A DNA stretch of 64,000 nucleotides. Source: Hippophae tibetana (Eukaryota; Streptophyta; Magnoliopsida; Rosales; Elaeagnaceae). The stretch covers positions 47,189,452 through 47,253,451 of the forward strand of contig CM072811.1 in assembly GCA_037013495.1 (NCBI GenBank), given 5' to 3'. Below are positions 1 through 12,594 of this stretch, one piece after another. Within the stretch, counting starts at the first letter, position 1. The number at the start of each line of letters is the position of its first letter. Made by a program: the position numbers and the translations under genes. Under the pieces are notes generated by a model. It did not search any database. It saw nothing but the letters and a program-made list of their open reading frames with translations, and had not been told where the DNA came from.

Positions 1-2559
1 ATAGTTGACAAAAATAACAAAATCTTCTATGCATTGAAATTCTATAATATTGTTTTCTGTTACCAGGGGAGAAATGAAAAACTTTTTTTTTTTCCCTTGA
101 GAAGAGGAATGGAAACTATATAGAAGCAGGAAGACGGGTTATTGGCACCTAAAATCAAACCAATTTTCAAAGTATTATATTCCAACTGATTATATTTACT
201 TAAAGTTTTAATTATATGGTATAATAAGTCTTTATATATAAAATTTAAAAGTTTATATTTTTTTTTGTTGTATAAACTTATGTTTTTTAACGTTACGAAA
301 ATAAACTTATATTATTTTATTAAATTATGTTAAAAATAAAATCATTTACTTATAAATTAAAGTTAATAAGTTGAGGAATAATATCCCTTAATTAATTGGG
401 AATTTTGGCACATGCGTAACACAAGACCTATGAAGTAAGACGTACATTTGTCACTAGTGACACATGCGAGTTAAAAAACATGATTGTAAATTTATATTTA
501 TTGGGAAAAATCTATAAATTATTATTAATTATTTTAAAAAATAACGTGCCAAAAAAATTGAAACGAGCTCTTTTACATTTTCCTCTATTTTTTGATCTTC
601 TCGTATTTTTTTGTTTATAATTTTTAAATAGCGAATAGAAGCAACAATTTAGAGAAATTGGTTTGGCAAATTTTATTTTAAAAAATCTATTGAATCATTA
701 AAAGCATGAACAGAAAAAAGTACCCTTTAAAATGAATAATGTGCTATATTAAAGGGTACTATTCTAATCGGTCAATAAGTATCAGTCAACACCTATAGTA
801 AAAAAAATAGGTTGATTTAAAATACCATCTAACAAAGATAATTATATAAGATAATAAAAATAATATAAAATAAATTTTAATATTAAATAGATGGTGATAA
901 AAAAATGTTGTGATATGTGATTGACTTGGCATCATCTAGGAGATGGAGATTGGAGAGTCATTGATAAAAATAGTGTATTCTAATCCTTACTTTGGAAAAA
1001 GTAATTGTTAGCTCAGCTTCTTGGATGTTTCCTAAGTCTATAAAGTCATGCACAAAACCCACAAAATGCCACAGAAACACAGCACCCTCGTAATTTCTTT
1101 TGTTTTTTTTGCAGACAGCATCAAGTGGTTTTATTGAAAAAGGTTTAATTATATTTTAGAAAATAGCAACGTATAAAACTCTTACATTAAATTAATAAAG
1201 ACATTTAATCATTTAAAAACATGTGTCATTTGCTTTTTTATTTTTATAAAAAATGTGAACGAAGAATAAAGATTATTTTATTAATAAATAAAGATATAAT
1301 AAATATGATATTTTATCATAAAAACTATTAAAATATTAAATAAATAGTAAAATTTTATCAAAAAAACTATTAAAATATTAAATAAATAATAAAATTAATC
1401 ATTATTTATTACATTTTACAAAATATAAAAGATTAATTAATACAACTTATTTAGTTTATTACAACCGTAAGTATCCATAATATTTATAAAGTTATAAATA
1501 TTTTCGTAACGTACTTAAAATTTTAAAAATTATACATATATTTGATAATAAATCTAATATATTAAGAATATAAAACTTAATTAACTCAGTAAATAATTCA
1601 CTGCAACTAAATGCAGACAGAAACTAGTAATCTCAGTGATGATGGACAGAGAGATAGAAATTAAGTTAAAAGGTAATTATAACGTACACAATTTATATTT
1701 AAATTATTTATAATATATTACATATTAAAATAATTTTTTAAATAAACGTTATTTTAAAAAAAAAATTATAAGTTCATTCGTGTAAATATATAGGATGTTT
1801 TATTTTCTCTTTACATCCTTAATTTCTTATAGATTAAAAAAAAGTAAAGATAATACAAAATATAAATAGAAATTAAATATGATTAATTTAACCTATTGAA
1901 ATCATCTTTTAATTAATAGATCAACTAAAATTATCAAAAATTATCAAAAATTATTGATGAAAAAAACCATAAAATTTATAAAAAGAAAGAGATTAAAATT
2001 AACATTTATTTTATTTTTATGGATCTTACTTTTTATTAAAGAAAATCAATTGGAGTCGGCATTTTTACCTTCTCTGAACCCATGCACCTGTATAACACTG
2101 CTGACTCAAACTCAAACTCAATTAAAATAACAGTACTAAACACTTGGATTAGGAATTTACAAAGCTTTTCAGCAATTTCAAATAAGACAGCACACCAAAT
2201 AAGCTCCAAGAAAAACCGGTGCATTAGACAGTTTACAGTTATAAGTTCCTAATAACCAATCAAATATTTATAAGTTTATTGGCACTTGCTATCAATTAAA
2301 AAGATTATTGAATGAAAAACTGCAAATTTATTACGCACACAATAAATATATAAGACAGATATATATAATTCAAAAGAAACTGCTTCGTGAGATTCAAGAT
2401 GCTACTAATTTGTCTTCTAAATACTAGAGCTAATTAAGTGGCTATTTTAGTTCTCTGCTCCATGTATATATGCTCGGTTCAGATGGTTATATCAATTATA
2501 TAATATATAATTGAATTTAAAATAACATATTAGTTTTACATAATATGTATATTTATTAT

Positions 2560-2581
2560 TTATATATATATATATATATAT
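2560..2581. repeat. (TA)n microsatellite
   Basis: About ten uninterrupted TA units inside A+T-rich spacer. Confidence 0.9.
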
Positions 2582-2627
2582 TACATAATGTACACTCATT
2601 TAGAGAGAGATAGGAAAAAAAGTACCT

Positions 2628-2850
2628 GTTGGTTCTGACGTTGGACATAGAGCTCGCTGTGGGGGGTTGCTGGTTGTTGGTGGAAAGAGGTATGTATAAT
2701 AGTAAGTAATATAGCTGGAATTTTGGGTACTATGGAAATTTCAGAGAAGAAGATAATATGCTTCCTCAACATTTCGTTTCAGCCAACAATGGGAAATTTC
2801 CTAATCTTGGCACAATATACACAAATAGAATCGTCAAACTCTCCGCTAGG
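2628..2850 (-). other. possible 5' exon (UTR plus first codons), minus strand
   Basis: This block is richer in G+C than its surroundings. Read on the minus strand it looks like a leader sequence followed by an ATG near 2652 and a splice-donor-like site (CAACAG then gtactt) near 2628. No convincing next exon was found to the left, so this may be a truncated gene start, a noncoding transcript, or chance. Confidence 0.2.
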
Positions 2851-3569
2851 CGTTAGCTAATTTTGTTTGTATTCATTTTATGTCACATGAGTTGGATTTT
2901 TAAAAAAATATTGCTATGACTAGTTCAAATAAATGTTTTGACAAACTATGTGAAAATTATCTATTAGTTACTGTAATTGATATTATTATGTATTATATAA
3001 CTTGTTGATATACAATACATCAACCAGAATCACACAAGCCACCTCATAGCCAAGAGTTTTGTGATTGACTCTATCAAACCCCACTACGTAACCCACCTCA
3101 CATCTCATCAAGGATTGGAGTATCATTTTAGTAATCCATCAAGGGTTAAAGTCACTAAAATAGTCGCGCATATTGCTATTTCAATAAGCATTAACTCAGA
3201 GGATGTAACTTTTAAAAAAAATGCTCAAATAGAAAAACTTTAACAAAAAGTAGTGAAGTTACAATAAGCTTTTATCGAATCTCAAAGTGATAACAAGATA
3301 TTGCGCTCCATTTTGTTACAGGAAAGCTATTTGGAAGAAGGTGAAAGCTCCTTCCAAACTGTAACAACTACTCGACCCCCATGCGGAGAATATGCCAATA
3401 CCAACTCAAACTATCTCGAAATTAAGTGGGATGATAAATGTAAGAAGATGGAAGAAAAAATATCTGCTCAATTCAAAAAATAAAAAAAGGGACATCCTAT
3501 GAATAATATTGAAGTTATGTGTGATCAGTTATCGACGTCTTTCTTTTCAGATGCTATATAATTGATGGT

Positions 3570-4447
3570 ATCTCCACCTAAATTTTTAACCCTAAAATGT
3601 CTACCTTATAAATGGATAGACGACCCATTAGCCCATGTCATACACTTTAAAATGACCATAGCTTTAGTCTACTATGTTTTGTAAGATCTTTGCCTCAACT
3701 TTTTAAGACACGCCACAAAAATGGTGTGTCGAGCTTCCACCTAAGAGCATCATCTATTTCAATCAATTAGTGAAGGCATTCATTATGAACTACTCTTGCA
3801 ACAAGCCCATTAAAAAAGAATCACATAATTTGTTATCCATAGTCCAAGAAAAGGAAAAGACAATTAAAAACTACATGAAAATGTTTAAGAAGGAGAAGAT
3901 AAAGATTTCACAATGTCTCGAATCTATCACCATCAAGGCCTTGAGGAAAGGAATAAAAAAGGACACTAGTTTATTCGTAAAACTCACTAAGATCACCCCA
4001 CGTTTGCTAGATGTGCTTTATAAGGAGGAACAAAAGTTTGTCAATGTTGAAAAAGAAATGAAACCTGCCAAAGCCACTACATCTACATCATTAGAAAAAC
4101 CCAATACAAGCAAGGATATGGGAGAAGGAGAACCTTTTGTGGATAGACGTCCAAGCCCACCCTTTTTTAAACCAACGATAACATCTTGAAGAAGACTGGG
4201 GATTTAGGGTAAGGCTTTGTCATCTTTTAGAGGACCACCAATGCGTGTATCCTTTGCAGATGTCATCCAAAGAATGGAAAGAATAGGACAAGTGAGGTGG
4301 CCACAGCCTATGAGAGCACCACAAAGAAGCCCTAATAAATATTGTATGTTTCATAAAGACACAAGTCACTGGACCAAAGATGTGGGAGATCAAGAAACTC
4401 TTATCAGAAATACATTTAAGAGATATAATAGACGAAAACAGGAATAA
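3570..4447 (+). pseudogene. gypsy gag remnant
   Basis: Frames near 3588-3665 encode a WIDDPLAHVIHFKMTIAL stretch that matches the start of the retrotransposon gag (capsid) domain of plant gypsy elements. The longest open piece is 3770-4189, a lysine-rich region. A following piece at 4217-4447 contains YCMFHKDTSHWTKD, which resembles the zinc-knuckle-like YCxFHxxxGHxTxxC motif of the same gag family but lacks the final cysteine. Stops and frame changes interrupt the region. Confidence 0.75.
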
Positions 4448-4639
4448 AGCTCCTAGATAAGAAAATCATAGAGATAATCCAATGAGGGATGTAGTATCTC
4501 TCATTATCAATGGAGAAAGGATTGACAAGTCCAACCACCTCAAGGCAACATTCGTATAATTCATGCCATCCATGGTGGCCCAACCATGTCAAGAAATACA
4601 CACAACTCATGAAAAAGATATGCTAGAAAAGCAAGAGAC

Positions 4640-5168
4640 ACACATTATCATGTTTACACCTTGATGCATAAGGGACCAATATTTCGATAACTTTTGAAGG
4701 AAGAGAAACTCTACCACCTTATGATGATTCTTTAGTAATCATAGTTAAGTCGCACATTGAGAGGTGTGTATAGAATTGGTAGACAACAATAGTTTCTCAA
4801 ACCTATTGTACTTATCAGCACTTCTTGATATGGGGATAGACCCCAAGGAAGTCACCCAATAAAAAATGCCTCTAGTTGGGTTTAATGGGAACGCCATCAT
4901 ATTTATGGATACAATATGACTCTCTGTCTCCATGGAAGGAGCTATTATACTCACCAATTTTGTTGTATTTAATACCTACACCTCATACAATGTAATATTA
5001 GGAAGACCATGGAATCATAATATGAGGGTCTTCCTATCAACTTACGATCAATTAATCAAATACCTCATAGTGGATGGTGTAAAAGAAATCAATGGAGATC
5101 AAGAAAGAGTGATGAGCTGTTATAATGTTGTCATGATAAATGCAGAGTCCACTTCTAACTCTAAATAG
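4640..5168 (+). pseudogene. gypsy protease-region remnant
   Basis: The open piece 4932-5168 contains SYNVILGRPWNHNMRVFLST, the conserved block just after the retropepsin active site in plant gypsy polyproteins, and then a GDQERVMSCY-type segment. The upstream part (about 4640-4930) is out of frame and has stops, and no intact D[ST]G active site was found. The hAT-like element begins 78 bases after this piece. Confidence 0.75.
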
Positions 5169-5238
5169 TAGTTAAAGGGTGCTCGCTATAGAAGACCTAC
5201 CACTACACATCCACCGTAAAACCAAATATTAAATATGG

Positions 5239-5246
5239 GTCATAAG
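5239..5246 (+). repeat. left 8-bp target-site duplication of the hAT-like element
   Basis: GTCATAAG here and GTTATAAG at 7514-7521 flank the inverted ends and match at 7 of 8 bases. Eight bases is the duplication length made by hAT transposases. Confidence 0.8.
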
Positions 5247-5353
5247 TAGGGGTGAGCATTGGTTCGAAACTACAAAATTTAAGTCAATCTGAATCTGATC
5301 TGATCCGAAGCAAATTATGAATTATTCAATCCGAATCTGATCGACTATACATG

Positions 5354-5534
5354 CCAATCCGAACAAATCTAAATTCGCCAATTTTAAGTCAATCTGAATC
5401 TGATCTGAAAATTATTCAATCCAAAAATTATTTAATTTGAATCCGCTTTAAATGTCAATCTGAATCCGATCTGTTGTATATGTCAATCCGAACAAATCTA
5501 AATCCACCAATTTTAAGTCAATCTGAATCTGATC
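5354..5534 (+). repeat. subterminal tandem duplication in the hAT-like element
   Basis: A segment beginning CAATCCGAACAAATCTAAAT recurs about 128 bp later with few changes, each copy holding two or more AATCTGAATCTGATC-like motifs. This is probably expansion of the subterminal repeat region. Confidence 0.7.
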
Positions 5535-7059
5535 CAATGCAAAAATTATTCAATCTAAATCCACTTTAAATGCCAATTCGATCGGATAGGGTCAAAATTT
5601 TAATTTAAATCTATTAAATTTTTTACATAAATAAACAAATTATGAAATATCAATCCGATTCGAACCGCTATAAATATCAATCCAAACAAATCCAAATCTG
5701 ATATAATTTCAACATATAAAATGAAAAATTACATAAAAAAATCTAAAATAAAAATATTTTTCATACAAATTAAAAAGTAGTTGATAACATGATTAAAAAT
5801 ACTTCAACAAAAATAATCAAAAAGAAAAAATTCAACATCAATTACATAATTTAACTCCAAAAATTAAATATCAATTACATAAATTAACTTCACTATACAA
5901 ACATTAAAAATAACAAGAACTTTTTTTGATAATCATTCAAGGTTTAAGTCACCAGTATCATCAAGAACATCTTCATGATGAAAAATTAAAAAGTTAAAAA
6001 TATACATAAATAATGAGCTAATAAACATAATAATATATATTTGATAACAAATAAATCTATATATATTCAAAATATATATTTGAAAATTTTATGCAATATA
6101 CCTGATAACATCTACATGTTTCCCTACCCCTTCTATGGTAAAATGAGTTCATGTTTCACTATTAGATCTAAAAGAAACTTTTTTACCTTATTCTTTAGAA
6201 GCAATGCATCAATGTAAAGGTCTGGAATTGGAGTACTTACAGAATCTTCTTCTTGAGTTGGTTGTGTTGTACTTTCATCTTTATTTACTTCCTCAATCAC
6301 ATAAAGTGTATCATTATCTTTATCTAAAGTCATCTATATAGTTGTAGAAAAAATATATTAGACATTTGCAATAAATAACTGTAAAAATGTGCACATAGAT
6401 GTGGGGTGATGTTGAACACGATTGCTTTCATGTGATTTAAAATATGTATTGAACATTTATATATAATATAACTAAAAAAATTAATAATACGAATGAAATG
6501 TTCAATTAACATGCACCATTTATAAAAAAATGTTTTATGATATTGGTTTTTATAATTATGTAAATAACCATGATGTACTACAATGTTGACATTTGTTCCA
6601 CCAAGCCACGATAAATCTCAATATTTTAAAAGTAGCTTAAATTTTTTTGTAACTCAATTAAAGTATGAAAAACTCTAGAGAAATCGTCTTTGGCATTTTG
6701 GCGTGCCTAGATATCGAAAAGTTACATGAAATCATAAAAGAATTCGTCCAAAACAGACCTCCCAACACAAAGTTATGACTGTTCAAAGTTTTCTTATAAT
6801 GTCATCCAATTTTTGTTCTACAATACAATCACATTTTTACTCAGACTCGTAATTTCATCTCATAGCTCTTGAAAATTACTATAAGAAAACAGTAAATCAC
6901 ACAATATGTTCTAGATAGCTTATTGCTTCACACATCCATTTAAAGTAAAAGTAATAACTATCAATAACAGTCAAGCATTTGAATATTAGATCTTAAATCA
7001 AAATTTAGAAAAAGAAAAAAGTTCAAACAAATATAACCTTCTATTTGTACTATGATGAA

Positions 7060-7165
7060 GAACAATGAGCAGCGAGTAGCGAGCAGCGAAAGCAACAGCA
7101 ACGGCATCGAGCACCAGTAGCGAGCACCAGTAGTAGAGAAGCACGAGTAGTAGTAGTAGAGAAAC
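7060..7165. repeat. AGC/AGT-rich trinucleotide tract in the hAT-like element
   Basis: Repeated GAGCAGCGAGTAGCGAGCAG and CACCAGTAG-type units form a G+C-rich patch within an otherwise A+T-rich element. It creates a spurious serine/leucine-rich minus-strand frame. Confidence 0.6.
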
Positions 7166-7559
7166 AGATAAGTCTTAAAGTCTGAAACCATCAATGGAGG
7201 TAGAGAGGCAAAGAGAGATGGAGGCAGTTGAGAAAATATATTAGGTTTTGTGTTAAGAATATTAGAACAAGAGATACTGTAAAGGTTAGGTTAGGTTAGA
7301 TAATTAGGTTTATTAATTATTATATATATATATATATATATTTAAATAATATATTAAATATATCGGATCAAATCGTATTATATGGATTTGAATCTGAATC
7401 TGAGCAGATTGATAAAATTCAATCCGAATCTGTTCCGACTTCGGATCAAAACCACTTAATTTTATTGGATTGATTCGATTTCTCAAATTGATCAGTTATT
7501 TTGCTCACCCCTAGTTATAAGAACTATAAGACCATTCTTGTAGGGACTAGAAATGATAA

Positions 7560-8400
7560 ATTTATAAGACCAACTCCATATTATCTGTAGATGCCAAGTA
7601 AGAATTAACCAAATTCTTGAAGAGAAATGCGAAACTTTTTGCTTAGAAACCAGAGGACATGCCTGGTATCAATTCAGACATAGTTTCCCATGATTTGAAT
7701 ATAGATCATAAAAAAAATTGATCTAACAATGAAAAAGGAAGTTTACAAGAGAAAAAAGTAACATTATCAAGAGCAAAATTGACTCACTCAAAAGATTTTG
7801 ATGGGTTCAAGAAGTAGACTATCATACATGGCTCTCAAACATTTTACTAGCCAATAAGGCTAGGGGTGACCACCGCATATGTGTGCACTTCATTGACGTT
7901 AACCTTGCTATGACTAAAGATTGTTTACCTCTACTAAACATAGATAAATTGGTAGATGTCATGGCTAGGATTGAAGTAATAAGTTTTATGGATGCATATT
8001 TGGGTTATTATCAAATTTTCATGCATCTAAAAGATAAGGAGAAAACAATGTTTATCATAGATGAATGGGCCTTCTGTTACATAAGAATGCCCTTTGGATT
8101 AAAAAATGCATGAAAACTTATCAGAGGTTAATAAACAAAATATTCAAACACTAGATAGGAAGAAATATGGAAATATACATAGATGACATGAGGGTCAAAA
8201 CTAAGTCCGTAAGAGATCATGTTTCAAATCTCAAAGAAGTTTTTTCCATTATCAGGTGTAACTTCAAGGAAGTTCTTGGGCTACCTAGTGTCTTGAAGCC
8301 AATCCTAAAAAAGTTTCCCGCGTCAACATAAGGTCTCCATGGTGCCTCAAAAAGGTACAATAGTTGAATGGATGCATGGCAGTTTTAAGCGATTTTGTAT
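7560..8400 (+). pseudogene. gypsy reverse transcriptase remnant
   Basis: The open piece 7883-8113 covers the RT fingers and palm: DCLPLLNIDKLVD, FMDAYLGYYQI (motif A), FCYIRMPFGLKNA (motif B). The catalytic motif C appears as EIYIDDM at about 8170-8190 in a following frame. A stop follows the LKNA motif and further frameshifts break the rest. Confidence 0.9.
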
Positions 8401-8959
8401 CAAAATGTACAAAGAAATGTCTATCTTTATTTCAACTCCTAAAGAAGAATAAATATTTTTTATAGAGCAAAGAATGTGAGAGTGCTTTTCAATCCATCAA
8501 AGAGTACTTCTTGACAAATCCTAAAGTAAGAAAAATTTTGTACTTGTATCTTGCTTTTATAGAAAGGGCAATGAGTATCGACCTTGTGGTAGATAGAGAG
8601 GAAAGATAGCAACCAATATACTATGTCAACAATTCTTTTACCGGAGCATAATAAAGATATTCGTCTATAGACAAGCTGCATTCACCATAAGAATGGCTTC
8701 TAAAAAGCTCAGATATTACTTTGGCACTCACAAAATAATTATCTTGATGTCTTATCATCTCAATAATATTTTAAGAAAGTTAGAACAGTTCTATCATCTC
8801 TTTTAGATGGCTATCAAATTGAACAAATTTGATAGAAAATATACGCCATAATCATCCATTAAAGGACAAGCACTAGTTGAGTTTGCCACTGAATGGATAG
8901 AGGAGGAGCTCGTAGTTGATCCTAACATTCCATTTAAGAAAGCCATGTTAGTCAAAGCA

Positions 8960-9380
8960 CTAACTCCAGACTTATGGACAATGTATGTGGATGGGGCTTG
9001 TAATTCAAAATGTTTAGGGGTAAGGATAACAATATTTACACCCATAAGGGAACTAATCAAACAATATATCTAGATTGTTTTCCCAACCACTAACAATGTA
9101 GTTGAGTATATAGTGTACTTGTTAGCATTCTGCCAACTCCATTCATTAGAATCAAAGAAAGTATTGATCTATAGTGATTCATGCTTAATAGTCAATCAAG
9201 TCAACAACACCGTTGAGGTTAAGGAAAAAAGAATGAAGGAATACTTGGAAGAAACAAAAAAAGAAATCTAAAGCTTTCAAGCATTCAAAATCAAGCAAGT
9301 ACCCCATAGAAGAAACACATATGTGGATTCACTTGCTAGTCTAGCAATGACGATGAGCATAGAAACAAAATGAGTAATTC
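8960..9380 (+). pseudogene. gypsy RNase H remnant
   Basis: The domain begins MYVDGACNSK (about 8979), continues with TTNNVVEYIVYLLAFCQLHS and a YSDSCLIVNQVN segment, and ends with TYVDSLASLA. These are the D, E and D acidic positions of retrotransposon RNase H. In-frame stops occur at about 9070 and 9270. Confidence 0.8.
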
Positions 9381-9529
9381 CAGTGTGTTGTTTACCAAGT
9401 CCAAGCATCTCTATGGACCTCATTACTTTTGCTCCTTAAGGATCAAAATAAAGTCCAAGAACTACACAATTCTTCAAGGAACTCTTTATTGAAAAAAAAT
9501 TGGAGGACCATAGCCTAAGTGCCTTCCTA

Positions 9530-10500
9530 TAAAGGAAACTCAACTCGTAATGAGAGAATTACATAAATGTCATTGTAGAGAATATTTGGGGGGAGAGATG
9601 CTCACATAAAGGATCATGAGATAAGACTATTATTGACCTAATTTTCAAAAAGAGTGCATTGATCACGCTCGAAGATGTGATATATGCTAGAGATATGCCA
9701 ATCTACCATATATACCTGCACATAAAATGAAGGCTATTGTCAACCCACAATCATTTCAAAAGTAGGGACTAGACATAGTAGGTCCTCTTCTTATCGCTCC
9801 AACTAGAAGAAATTTTTCATTGTGGCAATTCACTACTTCTTTAAATGGATTGAGGTAGAATCGTTGGCACAAATACAAGAGAATGACGTACAAAAGTTTA
9901 TTTGGCAAAACATCATATGTAGGTTTGGTTTGTTGTGAGAATTAGTAGTCTATAATGAGCAACAATTTTCCTCCCAAAGTGTAGCACCATTTTGTTAAGA
10001 ACTCAACATCAAACTCTCACATTCCATCTCATATAGACATCAGGAAAATGATCAAGCAGAATCCTCAAACAAAACATTGATCAATATTTTGAGAAAACAA
10101 CTTGAAGGAGCGAAGGGTAAATAAGTGGATAAAGTATATGGCATTATGTGGGCCACTAGGACCACCCCAAGAGACACAATGGAGAGAGCACTTTCTCTTT
10201 GGTAAATAGAATCGAAGTTATGATCCCCTCTGAAATACAAGAACCAACATTGCACTTAGATATATCCCAAGATTATAATAATGATATCCATATGGAAGAC
10301 CTACTTCTAGTAGAAGAAGAAAAAAACGCTTTAATAAGGATAGAGGCACAAAAATGAAAAGTTCAATGCTCATACAATAAAGCGATGAGGTCCAATAGTT
10401 TCAGTATGCAAGATTGAGTCTTATGCAAAGTTCTAAGGAATAAGGTAGAAATTACTTTTGGAAATTTTGCAACCACATGAGAAAGACCTTACAGAATGTA
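9530..10500 (+). pseudogene. gypsy integrase remnant
   Basis: Fragments resemble the integrase core and the C-terminal segment FSLVNRIEVMIPSEIQEPT near 10190-10250, followed by a domain ending with a TFGNFATT-ERPYRM stretch, the usual C-terminus of plant gypsy pol. Many stops make it non-functional. Confidence 0.7.
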
Positions 10501-10656
10501 TGACATCTTTCCTTAATGATCAAGCAAGATAGAAAATGATGCAAAATGAGAAAATTTGAGCAGGAATGGAAAACTACTAAAGAAGTATTATTTCTAAATA
10601 GAACACCATGTATATCAACTAATGAATAAAAATAAATTTACATCAAGTGAAACCTG

Positions 10657-11135
10657 TCTCACAAATAAAATGATGCGATAACCTGATAGTATAGAGGAGG
10701 AGGCCAAATGGACGCCCTACTAGGGATGTAGGTGTAAGAGACACAAGGCTCATCCTAAGAAAGGATCGTGAGTTCACAAATGTGAACCTCCTCTTTGGGT
10801 TGAAAAGGATAAGTGATGAATTGATTTTCTTACTTATCCCTATCACCTATCTCACAAATAAAATAATGTGATATTCCCCTAGTATGGAAAAAGAGACAAA
10901 ATGGACCCCCACTAGGGATACGGGTGTAAAAGGCACAAGGTTCATCCTATGAAAGGGTCGTAAGTTCACAAATGTGAACTTTCTCTTTGGGTTGAAAAGA
11001 AGAAGTGACTAATTGATTTTCTTACTAATCCCTATCACCTCTCTCACAAATAAAGTGATGTGATAACCCCTTAGTATAGAGGAAGAGGCCAAATGGACCC
11101 CATATTAGGGTTGAAGGTGTAAGAGGTATGGATTG
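10657..11135 (+). repeat. 192-bp tandem array (about 2.5 copies) in the gypsy 3' region
   Basis: Units begin TCTCACAAATAAA at 10657, 10850 and 11042, giving periods of 193 and 192 bp; the third copy is partial. Units share CACTAGGGAT, TTCACAAATGTGAAC and CTCTTTGGGTTGAAAAG. Tandem repeats in the 3' untranslated region are known for Tat-lineage elements, which fits the neighbouring pol remnant. Confidence 0.85.
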
Positions 11136-12594
11136 AGATTCTTCTCACAACCTAGAATTCTCTAAAGAAAATTTTGAATGTTTGAAGTAGAATGAAAGGA
11201 ATAAGAGGTTAGGGTTCATAATATAGTGGGTAAGGAAGTTGTATCTTCTAGTGGAAATATAATGGTTGAGGATTTGAAAGGTTTATTCAAAAACTTTAAT
11301 AAGGTTTAAATAGATGAAGGTGAAAAGATTGTATCTCCAATAAATAAATACATATTAATGTGATTACTTGAGGAGATCAATTATGTCATCTTGCTTCAAG
11401 ATAAAATAATGATAGACTTAATTTTTGGGTACTGAGTATCAAGTACTCCATGTGCGAGAGAATAAGATCACACAGGGTGTTCGAGGTGCACATGAGAGTA
11501 TAAGATCACACAAGGTGTTTTGGGTACACAAGATATACAATGAGTGTAAGGTACATCTCACACGGGTTGATCATGACACACGAGATGACCAAGGTATATA
11601 ACTCCAACAGGATGTTCGAGGTGTAAGATCTAATAAGGAGACATGAAGACATGAATTATAGAAGACACAGATGTTACCTCATCATGTGATAATGATTTGA
11701 TTACAAGTAAGATATAGTCGTTCTAGTAGAGTGCTAATACCCAAACAATATTTATTGATTTTATTGCAAACAAATACAAGCACTTCTTGATGCCAAAAGA
11801 TTACAAACACTTTGAATACTTTTCTTAGATATCATTTCAATTAGAATTTTTTTTGGTAATACATCCAAACATGTACTAAATTTGGCATCCCTAAAGCCGG
11901 GCTTCTTCTTCTGAAAATGTAGTGTAAATTTATGCACACCCTGACTCAAAAAGGCCAATGATGTTGAACCATCGAGCTCCCTCCTTCAACTAGATAGATC
12001 CTGTAAAAAAGGAAAATGCTATGTACCATAATTTTTATAATAATTTACATGCCACTACTCTATCATAACCATTGATTTCATTATTTAATTTGTTTTTAAC
12101 TTCATCTCTCATAATTTTAATAGAATAATGATGCAAAATATGACTCTAAAATCATGCTCCCTAACATTACTATGTGAAAAAAGTACTTGAAGCCTAAGTT
12201 ATAAATAAGGTAAGGCAGACCGGTACAACCTTTCACCGCTCTATCTTTTGGTCATCATCGAGTGACAAGTTTGGTTTTTATATTACTTCATGCAGAACGC
12301 ACAACAATTTTTACTCGCAAATATTTACTTAAAAGTAACAAAGACTTGTAAAGTACTAGTGTTTAACAGCTTGCAAAGAAAAAAAGGTTTTCCCAAAAGT
12401 ATAAGACCAAGTCTGAAACTTGTTTGAATTGAAAAAAAGTCTGAAACTTGTAACATAATCAAGATGCCTATACTTTGTTCAAGTTCATTGATAAGAAAAA
12501 TTAGCCATGGCCAACGGGATCTGTCATCTACTAATGAGATGGAGAAAAAGCTTCAATCATGTAGTTTTGAGCCACTCAGGGCGTAAACATGTTT
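11136..12594. other. spacer, possibly the decayed 3' end of the gypsy element
   Basis: At 11440-11640 the motif AAGATCACACA(G/A)GGTGTT recurs with GTGCACATGAGA-like variants, perhaps part of a decayed LTR. No coding region is recognisable. Confidence 0.4.

Larger units (their letters stand above)
1..3000. other. A+T-rich spacer without a recognisable gene
   Basis: No coding region with family similarity was found. A roughly 40-bp unit occurs twice at about 1320-1395, a TA microsatellite lies at 2560-2580, and a possible minus-strand 5' exon is listed separately. The short open frames here have no recognisable motifs and their composition matches the spacer. Confidence 0.6.
5247..7513. mobile_element. 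non-autonomous hAT-like DNA transposon inside the gypsy element
   Basis: The element begins TAGGGGTGAGCA and ends with its perfect 12-bp inverse (7502-7513). An 8-bp duplication flanks it with one mismatch. Just inside both ends are many copies of AATCTGAATCTGATC / AATCCGAATCTG-type motifs, as expected for subterminal transposase-binding repeats of hAT elements. The 2267-bp body carries no transposase; the longest minus-strand frames (6133-6333 and 6961-7194) have no recognisable domain. It separates protease from reverse transcriptase of the host gypsy element, so it is younger than that element. Confidence 0.85.
3040..10520 (+). mobile_element. decayed Ty3/gypsy retrotransposon, Tat-like, interrupted by a hAT-like element
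   Basis: In order on the + strand are remnants of gag, aspartic protease flank, reverse transcriptase with a YIDDM motif, RNase H starting YVDGA, and integrase with its C-terminal region. The domain order PR-RT-RH-IN defines Ty3/gypsy. The RNase H style (YVDGACNSK, then a TTNNVVEY block) and the VKTKS stretch after YIDDM resemble the plant Tat/Ogre group. Every domain carries stops and frameshifts, so nothing can be expressed. LTRs were not delimited. A 2.27-kb transposon sits between protease and reverse transcriptase, and tandem repeats follow the 3' end. Confidence 0.85.

Noticed and set aside
6133..6333. 66-codon acidic frame inside the hAT-like element as a transposase piece
   Set aside because: No hAT dimerisation or zinc-finger motif was seen; it is kept only as unrecognised content of the element.
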